DNA of 23,806 bases from an uncultured Clostridium sp. (GTDB taxonomy: Bacteria > Bacillota > Clostridia > Clostridiales > Clostridiaceae), in assembly GCA_900543325.1 (NCBI GenBank), contig UQQU01000052.1, positions 1 to 23,806 of the forward strand, in the 5' to 3' direction. How positions within the stretch are numbered: the first letter of the stretch is position 1; each line of letters opens with the position of its first letter. Under the pieces are notes generated by a model. It had not been told where the DNA came from. It saw only the letters and a program-made list of their open reading frames with translations, and did not search any database. The position numbers were made by a program, and so were the translations under genes. Below, piece after piece: positions 1-7,472 of the stretch.

Positions 1-2105
1 GTTAAAGTAGTGTATATTTCTTCTGTAATGAATGGCATTACTGGGTGTAATAATTTTAATCCTGTAGTTAATACAGTATATAATACGTTATAAACTACTC
101 CCTTAGCTTTTTCATCATCACTAAAGAATACTGGCTTAACAAGTTCTATATACCAGTCACAGAATTCAGTCCACATAAAGTCATAAACCTTTTGAAGCGC
201 AATACCTAACTCGTATTTTTCCATGTTTTCAGTTACTTCTTTAACTAAAGTATTCATTTGAGATAATATCCATCTATCAGCTAAGCTATATTCTTTACAG
301 TCAGCATATTTATTCATTACTTCTTTATCTAAGTTCATCATAACGAATCTTGATGCATTCCACATCTTATTAGCAAAGTTTCTTGCTGCTTCAACTCTTT
401 CAGGGATATATCTTATATCATTACCTGGAGAGTTACCAGTAACAAGCATGAATCTTAATGCGTCTGCACCATATTCATCAATAACTTCTAGTGGATCAAC
501 ACCATTTCCTAACGACTTACTCATTTTTCTTCCTTCAGCATCTCTTATGATACCGTGGATTAATACTGTATCAAATGGAGTTTCTTCCATGTTGTGTATT
601 CCAGAGAATATCATTCTAGCAACCCAGAAGAATATGATATCATATCCAGTAACTAAAACATTAGTTGGATAGAAGAAATCTAAGTCTTCTGTTTTTTCTG
701 GCCAACCTAAAGTTGAGAAAGGCCATAATGCAGATGAGAACCAAGTATCAAGTACATCTTCATCTTGTCTTAAGTTTTCAGAACCACATTTTGAACACTT
801 ACATGGAGCATCAACTTCAACCATCATATGATTACAGTCATTACAGTAGAATACAGGTATTCTATGTCCCCACCATAATTGTCTTGAAATACACCAGTCT
901 TGAATATTCTCCATCCAGTTGTAGTATATTTTATCAAATCTTTCTGGAACAAACTTAGTTTTTCCATTTCTAACTACATCTATAGCAGGTTTTGCTAAAG
1001 ATTCCATCTTAACATACCATTGTTTTGAAACGATTGGCTCAACAACAGTTCCACATCTATCATGTGTTCCAACATTGTGAGTATGAGGTTTAACTTTAAC
1101 AAGTAATCCTTGTTCATCTAAATCCTTAACCATTTGCTTTCTAGCTTCATATCTATCTAAACCTTGATATTTTCCACCTAACTCATTAATCACACCATGG
1201 TCATCCATTACTCTAATTATTGGAAGGTTATGTCTCTTACCAACTTCGAAATCGTTAGGATCATGTGCTGGCGTTATTTTAACTGCCCCTGTTCCAAATT
1301 CAATATCAACATAATCATCACCTACAACTGGTATTTCTCTATCAGTTAGTGGTAATTTTAATGTTTTACCTATTAAATGTTTAAATCTATCATCATTTGG
1401 GTTAACAGCAACTGCAGTATCTCCAAGTAATGTTTCTGGTCTTGTAGTAGCTATTTCTAAGTATCCTGAACCATCAGCTAGTGGATAATTAATATGCCAG
1501 AAGCTACCTTCTTTTTCTGCATATTCAATTTCTGCATCTGATAATGCTGTTGTACATTTTGGACACCAGTTTGTTATTCTATTTCCTTGATATATAAGCC
1601 CTTCGTTGTATAACTTAACGAATACAGTTCTTACAGCCTTATTTAAATTTTCATCCATTGTGAAAGCTTCTCTTGAGAAATCAGCAGAAACTCCCATTTT
1701 TTTAAGTTGCTCTCTTATGTGACCTCTATATTCATCAGACCATTCCCAAACTTTTTCTAGGAATGCTTCTCTTCCCATTTCTTTCTTAACTAAGCCTTGC
1801 TTTAATAATTCATTTTCAACTTTAACTTCAGTTGCTATAGAAGCATGGTCTTGTCCTGGTAACCATAAAGTACAGTATCCTTGCATTCTCTTAAATCTTA
1901 TAAGCATATCTTGAAGTGTATTATCAAGAGCATGACCTAGGTGAAGTCTACCAGTTATATTTGGTGGTGGCATAACAATTGAAAATGGCTTCTTAGTCTT
2001 ATCAACAACAGGAGTGAAATATTTCTTTTCTTCCCATGTTTTATAAATTCTTTCTTCAAATTCTTTTGGATTATACGTTGTGGCTAAATTCTTCTTTTCT
2101 TCCAT
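1..2105 (-). CDS. valS: Valyl-tRNA synthetase (3' end beyond window)
   Basis: Charges tRNA-Val with valine in the cytoplasm. The frame is open from the ATG at 2105 to the window edge, giving about 701 residues of a family that usually has about 880, so most of the anticodon-binding and C-terminal coiled-coil region is missing. The class I signature HLGH is at residues 55-58 after PPPNITG, and the second signature KMSKS lies near residue 527 (about base 520). The insert that edits mischarged threonine includes the expected DDRF and GTGAVKITPAHDPND stretches, and cysteine pairs (WCPKC, CKCSKC) resemble the zinc knuckles seen in this family. The start is supported by AGGAGG at 2114-2119, eight bases upstream. 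Expression is expected to follow tRNA-Val charging through the T-box leader upstream. Identification is secure; only the 3' end is unseen. Confidence 0.97.
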   Translation of the reverse strand, partial: MEEKKNLATTYNPKEFEERIYKTWEEKKYFTPVVDKTKKPFSIVMPPPNITGRLHLGHALDNTLQDMLIRFKRMQGYCTLWLPGQDHASIATEVKVENELLKQGLVKKEMGREAFLEKVWEWSDEYRGHIREQLKKMGVSADFSREAFTMDENLNKAVRTVFVKLYNEGLIYQGNRITNWCPKCTTALSDAEIEYAEKEGSFWHINYPLADGSGYLEIATTRPETLLGDTAVAVNPNDDRFKHLIGKTLKLPLTDREIPVVGDDYVDIEFGTGAVKITPAHDPNDFEVGKRHNLPIIRVMDDHGVINELGGKYQGLDRYEARKQMVKDLDEQGLLVKVKPHTHNVGTHDRCGTVVEPIVSKQWYVKMESLAKPAIDVVRNGKTKFVPERFDKIYYNWMENIQDWCISRQLWWGHRIPVFYCNDCNHMMVEVDAPCKCSKCGSENLRQDEDVLDTWFSSALWPFSTLGWPEKTEDLDFFYPTNVLVTGYDIIFFWVARMIFSGIHNMEETPFDTVLIHGIIRDAEGRKMSKSLGNGVDPLEVIDEYGADALRFMLVTGNSPGNDIRYIPERVEAARNFANKMWNASRFVMMNLDKEVMNKYADCKEYSLADRWILSQMNTLVKEVTENMEKYELGIALQKVYDFMWTEFCDWYIELVKPVFFSDDEKAKGVVYNVLYTVLTTGLKLLHPVMPFITEEIYTTL

Positions 2106-2300
2106 CAATAAAACCTCCTGAATAGTTTTTTATATTTAAAGTTCTTATATTAAGACCACTTTACAAATTTAAAATAAATATTTAAATTACTATTTCATTC
2201 AATAAAATAAATACAAAATAGCATTACTTTAATTATAATATCCATAATTTTATTTTTAAGTCTATCTCCATATCATGGCAACTTCATATTTTTCTAGACA
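2106..2300 (-). other. Long AT-rich spacer between T-box terminator and valS start
   Basis: About 195 bases separate the T-box terminator from the valS ATG. I see no protein longer than 16 codons here. A TATAAT-like hexamer occurs near 2236-2241 on the minus strand, without a convincing -35 box. Apart from the valS ribosome-binding site at 2114-2119 I cannot assign a function. Confidence 0.5.
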
Positions 2301-2336
2301 TAAAAAAAGCCTTGGTCCTAAAAAAGGACGAAGACT
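2301..2336 (-). terminator. T-box regulated terminator
   Basis: Hairpin of about 12 pairs with one C-C mismatch and one G-T pair (loop of T residues near 2321-2325), followed on the minus strand by seven T residues. Its 5' arm follows directly on the T-box sequence, so it is the alternative to the antiterminator. Confidence 0.88.
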
Positions 2337-2560
2337 CGCGGTACCACCTTTATTCCTACTAAGTAAATTAATTATCTACTTCTTATAGGCTCTTATTTTA
2401 ATAACGACTAGAAAGCCGTCCTTGATTACTACTATTTCATCAAAGAAACTCAAAAGCTACCTTCAGGATATTTCATATAGAAGGCTTACAGCCTAGACCT
2501 TCCTCTCTTAATACGTCCTATTCCTTACTCCTCTTTATCACTGTTTTTAAATATTTATTT
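2301..2560 (-). promoter_or_regulatory. T-box riboswitch leader of valS (GTA specifier)
   Basis: The transcribed minus strand carries the conserved T-box sequence AAGGTGGTACCGCG (2337-2350), which forms the antiterminator bulge that pairs with the tRNA acceptor end. It is followed by a terminator hairpin (2308-2336) with a T run at 2302-2308. Upstream, the stem I elements are visible: AGTGATAAAGAGGAGTA, then AGAGAGGAAGG, a GGC/GCC distal stem, and the specifier loop GAAGGTAGC. The codon GTA at 2458-2460 fits valine and is followed by a purine, as expected. Uncharged tRNA-Val should stabilise the antiterminator and allow valS transcription. What is seen is the motif set; the mechanism is known for the class. 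Confidence 0.95.
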
Positions 2561-2566
2561 GTTCTT

Positions 2567-2595
2567 ATATTATGATATTTTTATCTCTTTGTCAA
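2567..2595 (-). promoter_or_regulatory. Sigma-A promoter of the valS T-box transcript
   Basis: A perfect -35 box TTGACA (2590-2595) is followed by a 17-base spacer and the -10 box TAATAT (2567-2572). Transcription should start near 2560, just upstream of stem I of the T-box. Confidence 0.85.
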
Positions 2596-2622
2596 CAAAT
2601 GTGTTGAAAATTTTAAATTTTT

Positions 2623-3063
2623 CTATTTCCCTATACTCTCAACAAACTCATCATAACTTTCTGGCTTACCATTTCCGAAAATAATCTTAAATTCATTTGT
2701 TTCTATATTTCTATAATTAATATAAGTTTTGTTCATGTCTAATCTAGATGTATCATTAAAATTAAACATCTTTAACACTTGTTCTTCACTTAAATTTTCA
2801 CCTAATGTGCCAGACTTAGTAATTCCACTTAAGGTTACCAATTTATATGCTCCACATGGATTTAAATACTCTGTTTCACTTTTAGTATCACTTTCACTAT
2901 CACAGCATTCATTATACTTACATTTTTCCTCATTGTTTAACTTTTCTTTATTATAGTAATATCCACAACAAGTACAAACCTTACTTATTCCATAAATATT
3001 ATTTTCTACTCTTACTAATCCACCACAAATTTTACATTTCTCAATATTCAATACGTTATCCAT
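2623..3063 (-). CDS. Zinc-ribbon protein of unknown function
   Basis: A 146-residue cytoplasmic protein that I do not recognise. Two cysteine pairs, C10-x2-C13 and C30-x2-C33 (CKICGG and CTCCGY), form a probable N-terminal zinc ribbon. A short polar, cysteine-rich linker (KCKYNECCDSESD, residues 47-59) leads to a C-terminal part of about 80 residues, rich in charged and aromatic residues, with no signal peptide or membrane segment. The gene starts 96 bases after clpA on the same strand. I see no strong hairpin terminator between them, so read-through from clpS-clpA is possible. The ribosome site is weak (GGGGG five bases or so before the ATG). A role linked to Clp proteolysis is conceivable from position only. 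Confidence concerns the gene being real; the function is unknown. Confidence 0.72.
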   Translation of the reverse strand: MDNVLNIEKCKICGGLVRVENNIYGISKVCTCCGYYYNKEKLNNEEKCKYNECCDSESDTKSETEYLNPCGAYKLVTLSGITKSGTLGENLSEEQVLKMFNFNDTSRLDMNKTYINYRNIETNEFKIIFGNGKPESYDEFVESIGK

Positions 3064-3159
3064 TTCTTACCCCCATATATTCTTAATTATATTATTTATA
3101 TTATTTATAATAAAAACATATGAGGTTATTTAATAATTTGCTCTAAAATTTATATGGCA

Positions 3160-5397
3160 TTACTTATAAATAAATTTATTATCCTTAACATCTAAAGTTA
3201 TTTCTCCACCATTACTTAAGCTTCCAAATAATATTTCATCAACTAACATTGGTTTAATCTCTTGATTTATAATTCTTATTATTTCTCTTGCACCATATTC
3301 CTGCGAAACACCTTTATTAGCCACGAAAGAAATACACTTATCATCAAAATTCACTTTAACGTTTTTCTTTAATAGTTGGTCATTAAATTTATTAAGCTCT
3401 TTTCTAGCAATATCTAATGCCATTTCATCATTTAAATGGTTAAACACAACTATTTTATCAAGCCTATTTCTAAACTCAGGGCTAAAGAATTTTTTAACCT
3501 CTTCCATTATAGCTTCACCTTTAATTACTCTTTCTCCGAAGCCAATAACACTCTTACCTATATTTTTTGCACCAGCATTTGAAGTCATAATTAAAACTAC
3601 ATTTCTAAAATCAGCTTTTCTTCCCTGATTATCACTTAAAGTAGCATAATCCATAACTTGAAGTAAAACATTTAATATATCTGGATGTGCCTTTTCAACT
3701 TCATCTAACAATAAAACACAATATGGATTTTTTCTAATTGTATCAGTTAAAAGTCCACCCTCTTCATATCCAACATATCCTGGAGGGGCTCCTATAAGTT
3801 TTGCAGCTGCGTGCTTTTCTGCATATTCACTCATATCAAATCTTATAAGCTTAACACCTAAACTTTCCGCTAAAGTTTTAGAAAGTTGAGTCTTACCAAC
3901 CCCAGTAGGCCCTACAAATAAAAGTGAGCTTATAGGCTTGTTTTCTTCATTAAGTCCAGCTCTAGACATTTTAATACATCTTACAACTTCATGAATTGCT
4001 TTATTTTGCCCAAAGATGTTTTTTTCTAAATTATCTTCTAGTTCTTTTAAAGATGAAATTTCATCTTTCTCAACTGTATTCTTTGGTATATGACACACTT
4101 TTGATATAACTTCTTCAATTATTTTTTCATCAATTATCTTCTCATTAGAATCTTCTCTATTCATTGAAATATACGATCCAGCTTCGTCAATAATATCTAT
4201 TGCTTTATCTGGTAAAAATCTATCATTTATATATTTACTACTTAATTCAACAGCTAGCTTAATTGCTTCATCAGTATATTTTACATTATGATAAGTTTCA
4301 TAATTGCTCTTAAGTCCTTTAATGATTTTAATTGTTTCTTCTACTGAAGTTTCTTTAACTTCTATTGTTTGAAATCTTCTACTTAATGCTTTATCTTTCT
4401 CAAAATACTTCTTATACTCATCAAATGTTGTAGCTCCTATAAACTTTATCTTTCCATCCATTAAATATGGTTTTAAAAGATTAGATGTATCTAAAGAGCC
4501 ACCACCAATTGAGCCTGCTCCTACGATTGTATGTATTTCATCAATATACACTATAGGATTTTCATGATTACTAATTTCATTTAGCACCTTTTTTATTCTT
4601 TCTTCAAAATCGCCCCTATACTTAGTTCCAGCTAAAGTCGCTCCAATATCTAAGGAGAAAATTTCTGCATTTTTTATCTTTCCAGGAACTTTTCCTTCAT
4701 TTATAAGTCTTGCTAATCCAAGGGTTATAGCTGTTTTCCCTACCCCCGGCTCACCTACATGAATAGGGTTGTTTTTAGTTCTTCTACAAAGAATTTGTAT
4801 TGTTCTATTTAATATATCATCTCTCCCTATAAGTGGGTCAGTATACTCATTTTTAACATATTCATTTAGATTACTGGTTAAATTTTTAATAAGTGATTCT
4901 TTTTTATTACCTTCTTTTTCTTCAATTACTAACTCTTCCCTATCATTTTCCTCATGGTTAACATAATAAGTATTTTCAATCCCATCATGACAAAGCTTAT
5001 AAAGTAACTCTCTTTTTTCTATTCCCTGCTCTAATAAATAATACTGGGCATAACTATCTTCTAAGTCATAAATAGCAGATATCATATGCTCCATTGAAAT
5101 ACTATGACTACTTGCATAAATAGATTGTTCACTTGCTCTTAAAACAACTTGTTGAAAATTATAACTTTCTTGAACCTTTCCACTTTCATCTATTTCAATA
5201 TAATTATTTAAATAATCTAATAAATCATTTCTAAGTTTATCAATATTACCTTCTAATTCTTCAATAACTTCAATAAATCTTTCTTGAAATGTTATTGCAT
5301 ATAATATATGCTCTGCAGTTACAAATTCATGATTATTATTTTTAGCAATTTCATATGCCTCAACTAAAATATTATTTACCTCTCTTGTTATTTCCAT
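3160..5397 (-). CDS. clpA: ATP-dependent Clp protease ATP-binding subunit ClpA
   Basis: A hexameric AAA+ unfoldase that feeds substrates into ClpP in the cytoplasm. The 745-residue length is normal for ClpA. The N-terminal Clp repeat domain covers about residues 1-145. The first AAA+ module has Walker A GEPGVGKTA and Walker B IVYIDEIH; the second has Walker A GPTGVGKTQ and Walker B VLLLDEVEKAHPD. The tripeptide IGF at about 618-620, in the position of the ClpP-docking loop of ClpA and ClpX, argues that it partners ClpP rather than acting as a ClpB-type disaggregase. The linker between the two modules is short, with no long coiled-coil middle domain, which separates it from ClpC and ClpB. The ATG is preceded by AGGAGG (5406-5411), which lies inside the 3' end of clpS, so translation of the two is probably coupled. 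The adjacent clpS gene supports ClpA over ClpC. Confidence 0.94.
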   Translation of the reverse strand: MEITREVNNILVEAYEIAKNNNHEFVTAEHILYAITFQERFIEVIEELEGNIDKLRNDLLDYLNNYIEIDESGKVQESYNFQQVVLRASEQSIYASSHSISMEHMISAIYDLEDSYAQYYLLEQGIEKRELLYKLCHDGIENTYYVNHEENDREELVIEEKEGNKKESLIKNLTSNLNEYVKNEYTDPLIGRDDILNRTIQILCRRTKNNPIHVGEPGVGKTAITLGLARLINEGKVPGKIKNAEIFSLDIGATLAGTKYRGDFEERIKKVLNEISNHENPIVYIDEIHTIVGAGSIGGGSLDTSNLLKPYLMDGKIKFIGATTFDEYKKYFEKDKALSRRFQTIEVKETSVEETIKIIKGLKSNYETYHNVKYTDEAIKLAVELSSKYINDRFLPDKAIDIIDEAGSYISMNREDSNEKIIDEKIIEEVISKVCHIPKNTVEKDEISSLKELEDNLEKNIFGQNKAIHEVVRCIKMSRAGLNEENKPISSLLFVGPTGVGKTQLSKTLAESLGVKLIRFDMSEYAEKHAAAKLIGAPPGYVGYEEGGLLTDTIRKNPYCVLLLDEVEKAHPDILNVLLQVMDYATLSDNQGRKADFRNVVLIMTSNAGAKNIGKSVIGFGERVIKGEAIMEEVKKFFSPEFRNRLDKIVVFNHLNDEMALDIARKELNKFNDQLLKKNVKVNFDDKCISFVANKGVSQEYGAREIIRIINQEIKPMLVDEILFGSLSNGGEITLDVKDNKFIYK

Positions 5398-5400
5398 AAA

Positions 5401-5700
5401 TTAAGCCTCCTCAATAGTTATATTAAAAGGAAAGCCTTCTTCCTTTGCCATTTCCAATGCCATAGCTACCTTTGTAGTAGCAATATCATAAGGATAGATT
5501 CCAACTATCCCTTTTCCCAGTTTATGAACATCCATCATTATTTTATTGGATGTGTTTATATCTTTTTTAAAAATTGTCATTAATATATTAACTACAAATT
5601 CCATAGTAGTAAAATCATCATTATGCATAACAACCTTGTAATCTCTTGGCTTTTTTACCTTTACCCTTTCCTTATTTATTGTTGCAACACCATTTTCCAT
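5401..5700 (-). CDS. clpS: ATP-dependent Clp protease adaptor ClpS
   Basis: A 99-residue adaptor that binds N-terminal destabilising residues of substrates and hands them to ClpA. The core motif HNDDFTTMEFV is present, including the acidic pair that contacts the substrate amino group, together with the downstream VHKLGKGIVG histidine motif that shapes the hydrophobic pocket. The N-terminal extension of about 20 residues is the mobile arm that engages the ClpA translocation channel in known homologues. The ATG is preceded by AGGAGAT about eight bases upstream. The stop codon lies three bases before the clpA start, so the two form an operon from the promoter at 5745-5773. Confidence 0.95.
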   Translation of the reverse strand: MENGVATINKERVKVKKPRDYKVVMHNDDFTTMEFVVNILMTIFKKDINTSNKIMMDVHKLGKGIVGIYPYDIATTKVAMALEMAKEEGFPFNITIEEA

Positions 5701-5744
5701 ATAATTATCTCCTATAAAATTACTATATAACTTCTTTTACTCTT

Positions 5745-5773
5745 ATTATATTAATGATAATGATCAATATCAA
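5745..5773 (-). promoter_or_regulatory. clpS-clpA promoter with palindrome in the spacer
   Basis: On the minus strand, -35 TTGATA (5768-5773), a 17-base spacer and a perfect -10 TATAAT (5745-5750). The spacer and -35 box overlap an imperfect palindrome at 5756-5771 (GATAATGATCAATATC, 14 of 16 positions symmetric). The TGATAAT half-site at 5755-5761 matches the half-site of Fur-type operators. Promoter is well supported; the operator is inferred. Confidence 0.75.
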
Positions 5774-5850
5774 CACCACTGAACTACTTTAAAGTAATAT
5801 AATTTATATACTATGAAGTAATAAATTTATAAAATAATTAAATTTTATAA

Positions 5851-5892
5851 AAAAATAGAGCATATCTAATTATTTAAATATGCCCTATTTTT
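5851..5892 (-). terminator. Terminator of the three-gene small-protein operon
   Basis: Inverted arms 5851-5865 and 5878-5892 pair over 15 bases with one mismatch, around a 12-base loop. On the minus strand the 3' arm runs into a T-rich tract. It sits 21 bases downstream of the last stop codon. Confidence 0.8.
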
Positions 5893-5913
5893 CTATTTAC
5901 TTAATCAATATAA

Positions 5914-6084
5914 TTATTTATCTTGCATCCATTCATATGTCTTATAACTCTTTTTATTATGAGCATGAGCACCTATTTTTTCTCCATTTTCTATTCCAAC
6001 TTCAGAATTCCCAGTTGGGTCAATTTTTCTTAATTCATTTTTAGACTTAGGTCTATCTTTAATTCTATTTTTATTATTATCCAT
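5914..6084 (-). CDS. Small hydrophilic protein (56 aa), unknown function
   Basis: A 56-residue reading frame beginning MDNNKNRIKDRPKSK and ending YKTYEWMQDK. It is highly charged, with no membrane segment, no signal peptide and no cysteine. The middle has a Gly-rich polar stretch (DPTGNSEVGIENGEKIG) and an AHAHNKK motif. The ATG is preceded by GAGGT about seven bases upstream, and the gene starts 17 bases after the stop of the 86-residue gene. Ribosome site, tight spacing and a terminator just downstream make it a real third gene of the operon. I cannot name a family. Confidence 0.75.
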   Translation of the reverse strand: MDNNKNRIKDRPKSKNELRKIDPTGNSEVGIENGEKIGAHAHNKKSYKTYEWMQDK

Positions 6085-6101
6085 AAATCTTACCTCATAA
6101 C

Positions 6102-6362
6102 CTAATAATTAAATTTACTTTTTACTGCGTTAAATACTGGTTTAAAATACTCTTCATTTTCATCAAACAATTTAGTTAATTCTTCTTTAGCTTTAATGTA
6201 TTTAGGATCATTTTCTTCACACTTTACAATTGCCCCAGATTCTTTATGAAACTTCATAAAAATCATAGGATGCTTTTTAGCAAAGGATTCCATCTCATCA
6301 ATATGACGTTCTGGTTTCGATGCATTTTTTAACCATCTAAATACATAATCGTATTTATCCAT
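6102..6362 (-). CDS. Small protein (86 aa), unknown function
   Basis: A soluble protein of 86 residues, predicted mostly helical, rich in Lys, Glu and Phe. It begins MDKYDYVFRWLKNASKPERH and has no cysteine pair or membrane segment; a single Cys sits near residue 48. The spacing of charged and aromatic residues suggests a compact helical bundle. It is the middle gene of a three-gene set, 17 bases after the 43-residue gene and 17 bases before the 56-residue gene, with a purine-rich AAAGGTAGTGAG ribosome site. I do not recognise the family, and nothing in the neighbours fixes its role. Confidence 0.75.
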   Translation of the reverse strand: MDKYDYVFRWLKNASKPERHIDEMESFAKKHPMIFMKFHKESGAIVKCEENDPKYIKAKEELTKLFDENEEYFKPVFNAVKSKFNY

Positions 6363-6379
6363 ATTCTCACTACCTTTAT

Positions 6380-6511
6380 TTAAATCTTAAAGTCAGTTGG
6401 ATCATATGTTTTTGCTTTAGGTTCTGCAAAGCATGCTTTTACACTTTCTACTTGCGGATTATGATTTACATTCTTATGTTGATGTTTTGTTTTTTTCATC
6501 TTGTTTCCCAT
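6380..6511 (-). CDS. Very small basic protein (43 aa), unknown function
   Basis: A 43-residue frame, MGNKMKKTKHQHKNVNHNPQ at the N terminus, then VESVKACFAEPKAKTYDPTD. The N-terminal half is strongly basic and His/Asn-rich; the C-terminal half has one Cys. There is no membrane segment. The start is well supported by GAGGTG about six bases before the ATG. It is the first gene of the three-gene operon. I faintly recall small clostridial proteins with an NHNPQVES-like core but cannot confirm a family name. Its position, ribosome site and 17-base spacing to the next gene argue that it is translated. Confidence 0.68.
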   Translation of the reverse strand: MGNKMKKTKHQHKNVNHNPQVESVKACFAEPKAKTYDPTDFKI

Positions 6512-6712
6512 AATATCACCTCATTAATATTCTTTCCCTATCCTTGTCTATTATCCTATTAGATGTTTTCCATTTGTTCTTGTTTTTAGTTTAATACTCA
6601 TTTACGAGTATATTAAATAAAAGTATAATTTATATTTTTTTCTTATTAATCACTATTTCTATCTACAATCATATTATGTACTATGTGGTATTTAAACTAA
6701 TGATTAAACTGA

Positions 6713-6874
6713 AAGTTAAAGGAACTACAGGATAATGATATCAATTTAGATGGTTATTATTATCAAAATATTGAATGTGACAGTAATATTTTTACCTTTG
6801 AAGTAGGTAATAAAAAAGAGCAATCCTCCTCTGATTTAATAACTATTAAGTTTATTTCAAAAAACGGTGCATAA
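6713..6874 (+). pseudogene. Possible gene remnant (53-codon open frame without start)
   Basis: An open frame runs 53 codons to a TAA at 6872, starting directly after an in-frame TGA at 6710. It has no ATG, GTG or TTG with a ribosome site. The peptide (KLKELQDNDINLDGYYYQNI then ECDSNIFTFEVGNKKEQ) has a normal protein-like composition, including YYY, FTFE and an alternating ITIKF strand, unlike random AT-rich translation. An ATG at 6701 opens a different frame that stops quickly, as expected if a frameshift broke the gene. This may be the C-terminal end of a lost gene. Confidence is low because the fragment is short. Confidence 0.35.
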
Positions 6875-6926
6875 ATTATTAAAAAATGATATTGTAAGTT
6901 AATTTATTAAATTAATATGCTAAAAT

Positions 6927-6966
6927 AAACCACAGTATAAAAATTTATATTTATATACTGTGGTTT
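6927..6966 (-). terminator. Terminator after the kinase-like gene
   Basis: Perfect 13-base inverted arms 6927-6939 and 6954-6966 around a 14-base AT loop, four bases downstream of the stop codon. On the minus strand the hairpin runs into TTTATTTT. It may also stop plus-strand transcription. Confidence 0.82.
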
Positions 6967-6970
6967 CCAT

Positions 6971-7444
6971 TTATAAAGTATTTTTCTTATAAAACGCATT
7001 ATATATTTCTTTTGTATATCCGTAATCAATTAATACTAATCTATTTTTTATCTTACCCCAACTTGTAAATTTATATAAATCTGCCCAAACTAAATTATAT
7101 CTATCATGAATTTCTCTAATAAGTTTATTATTACGTAACTCTCTTTTATTTTGTATTTTAAAATAATTTAATAGTTCTCTTTCACTTTTAATATTATTAG
7201 CTTTTTTCATAATTAAATATCTATAATCATCAGATATAAAATAAACTTTTGCAAGTAAAAAAGAATTGTCATCATTCGAAATTAAAAACTCAGCTTTATT
7301 TTGTGCGATTCCTCTAATATTTCTAGCAATTTTTATTACAAACCCATTATCTAAATCATATACCTCTCTTGCTGAACCTGCACCTATATATCTATACATT
7401 CCACATTCTATTTCATATAAAATCTGATAAATATCAATATACAT
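6971..7444 (-). CDS. Small protein-kinase-fold protein
   Basis: A 157-residue protein with the hallmarks of a minimal protein-kinase fold. There is a glycine-rich loop IGAGSAREVYD (residues 20-30), the following VIKIA with the candidate ATP-binding Lys at 38, and a GIAQNKAE stretch whose Glu at 52 could be the helix C glutamate. Near the end, LIDYG (138-142) stands in for DFG. The usual HRD catalytic loop is not clear; the segment HDRYNLVWADLYKFTSWG precedes DYG and resembles small kinase-like proteins of phages and bacteria. The whole is about half the size of a standard kinase, so activity is uncertain. I start it at the ATG at 7444, preceded by AGGTG; an upstream in-frame GTG at 7453 lies in that ribosome site. 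It stands alone between two hairpins. A phage or mobile origin is possible but not shown. Confidence 0.75.
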   Translation of the reverse strand: MYIDIYQILYEIECGMYRYIGAGSAREVYDLDNGFVIKIARNIRGIAQNKAEFLISNDDNSFLLAKVYFISDDYRYLIMKKANNIKSERELLNYFKIQNKRELRNNKLIREIHDRYNLVWADLYKFTSWGKIKNRLVLIDYGYTKEIYNAFYKKNTL

Positions 7445-7472
7445 ACTAAGCACCTACTCTTTTGTATAAAAT

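Larger units (their letters stand above)
6512..6970. other. Gene-poor intergenic stretch
   Basis: About 460 bases with no intact gene. It holds the upstream region of the small-protein operon, an inverted repeat ATACTC-N6-GAGTAT (6594-6611), a possible decayed reading frame (6713-6874) and the terminator at 6927-6966. I could not assign a convincing promoter for the small-protein operon, although AT-rich hexamers are plentiful. Confidence 0.6.

Noticed and set aside
448..958. Plus-strand reading frames opposite valS
   Set aside because: They are antisense to strongly conserved valS codons, lack good ribosome sites and show no recognisable protein features.
3064..3159. Possible clpA terminator
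   Set aside because: The AT repeats could fold, but there is no GC-containing stem followed by a T run.
6594..6611. Inverted repeat ATACTC-N6-GAGTAT upstream of the small-protein operon
   Set aside because: Only six pairs, without a T tract or an aligned promoter, so I do not call it an operator or terminator.
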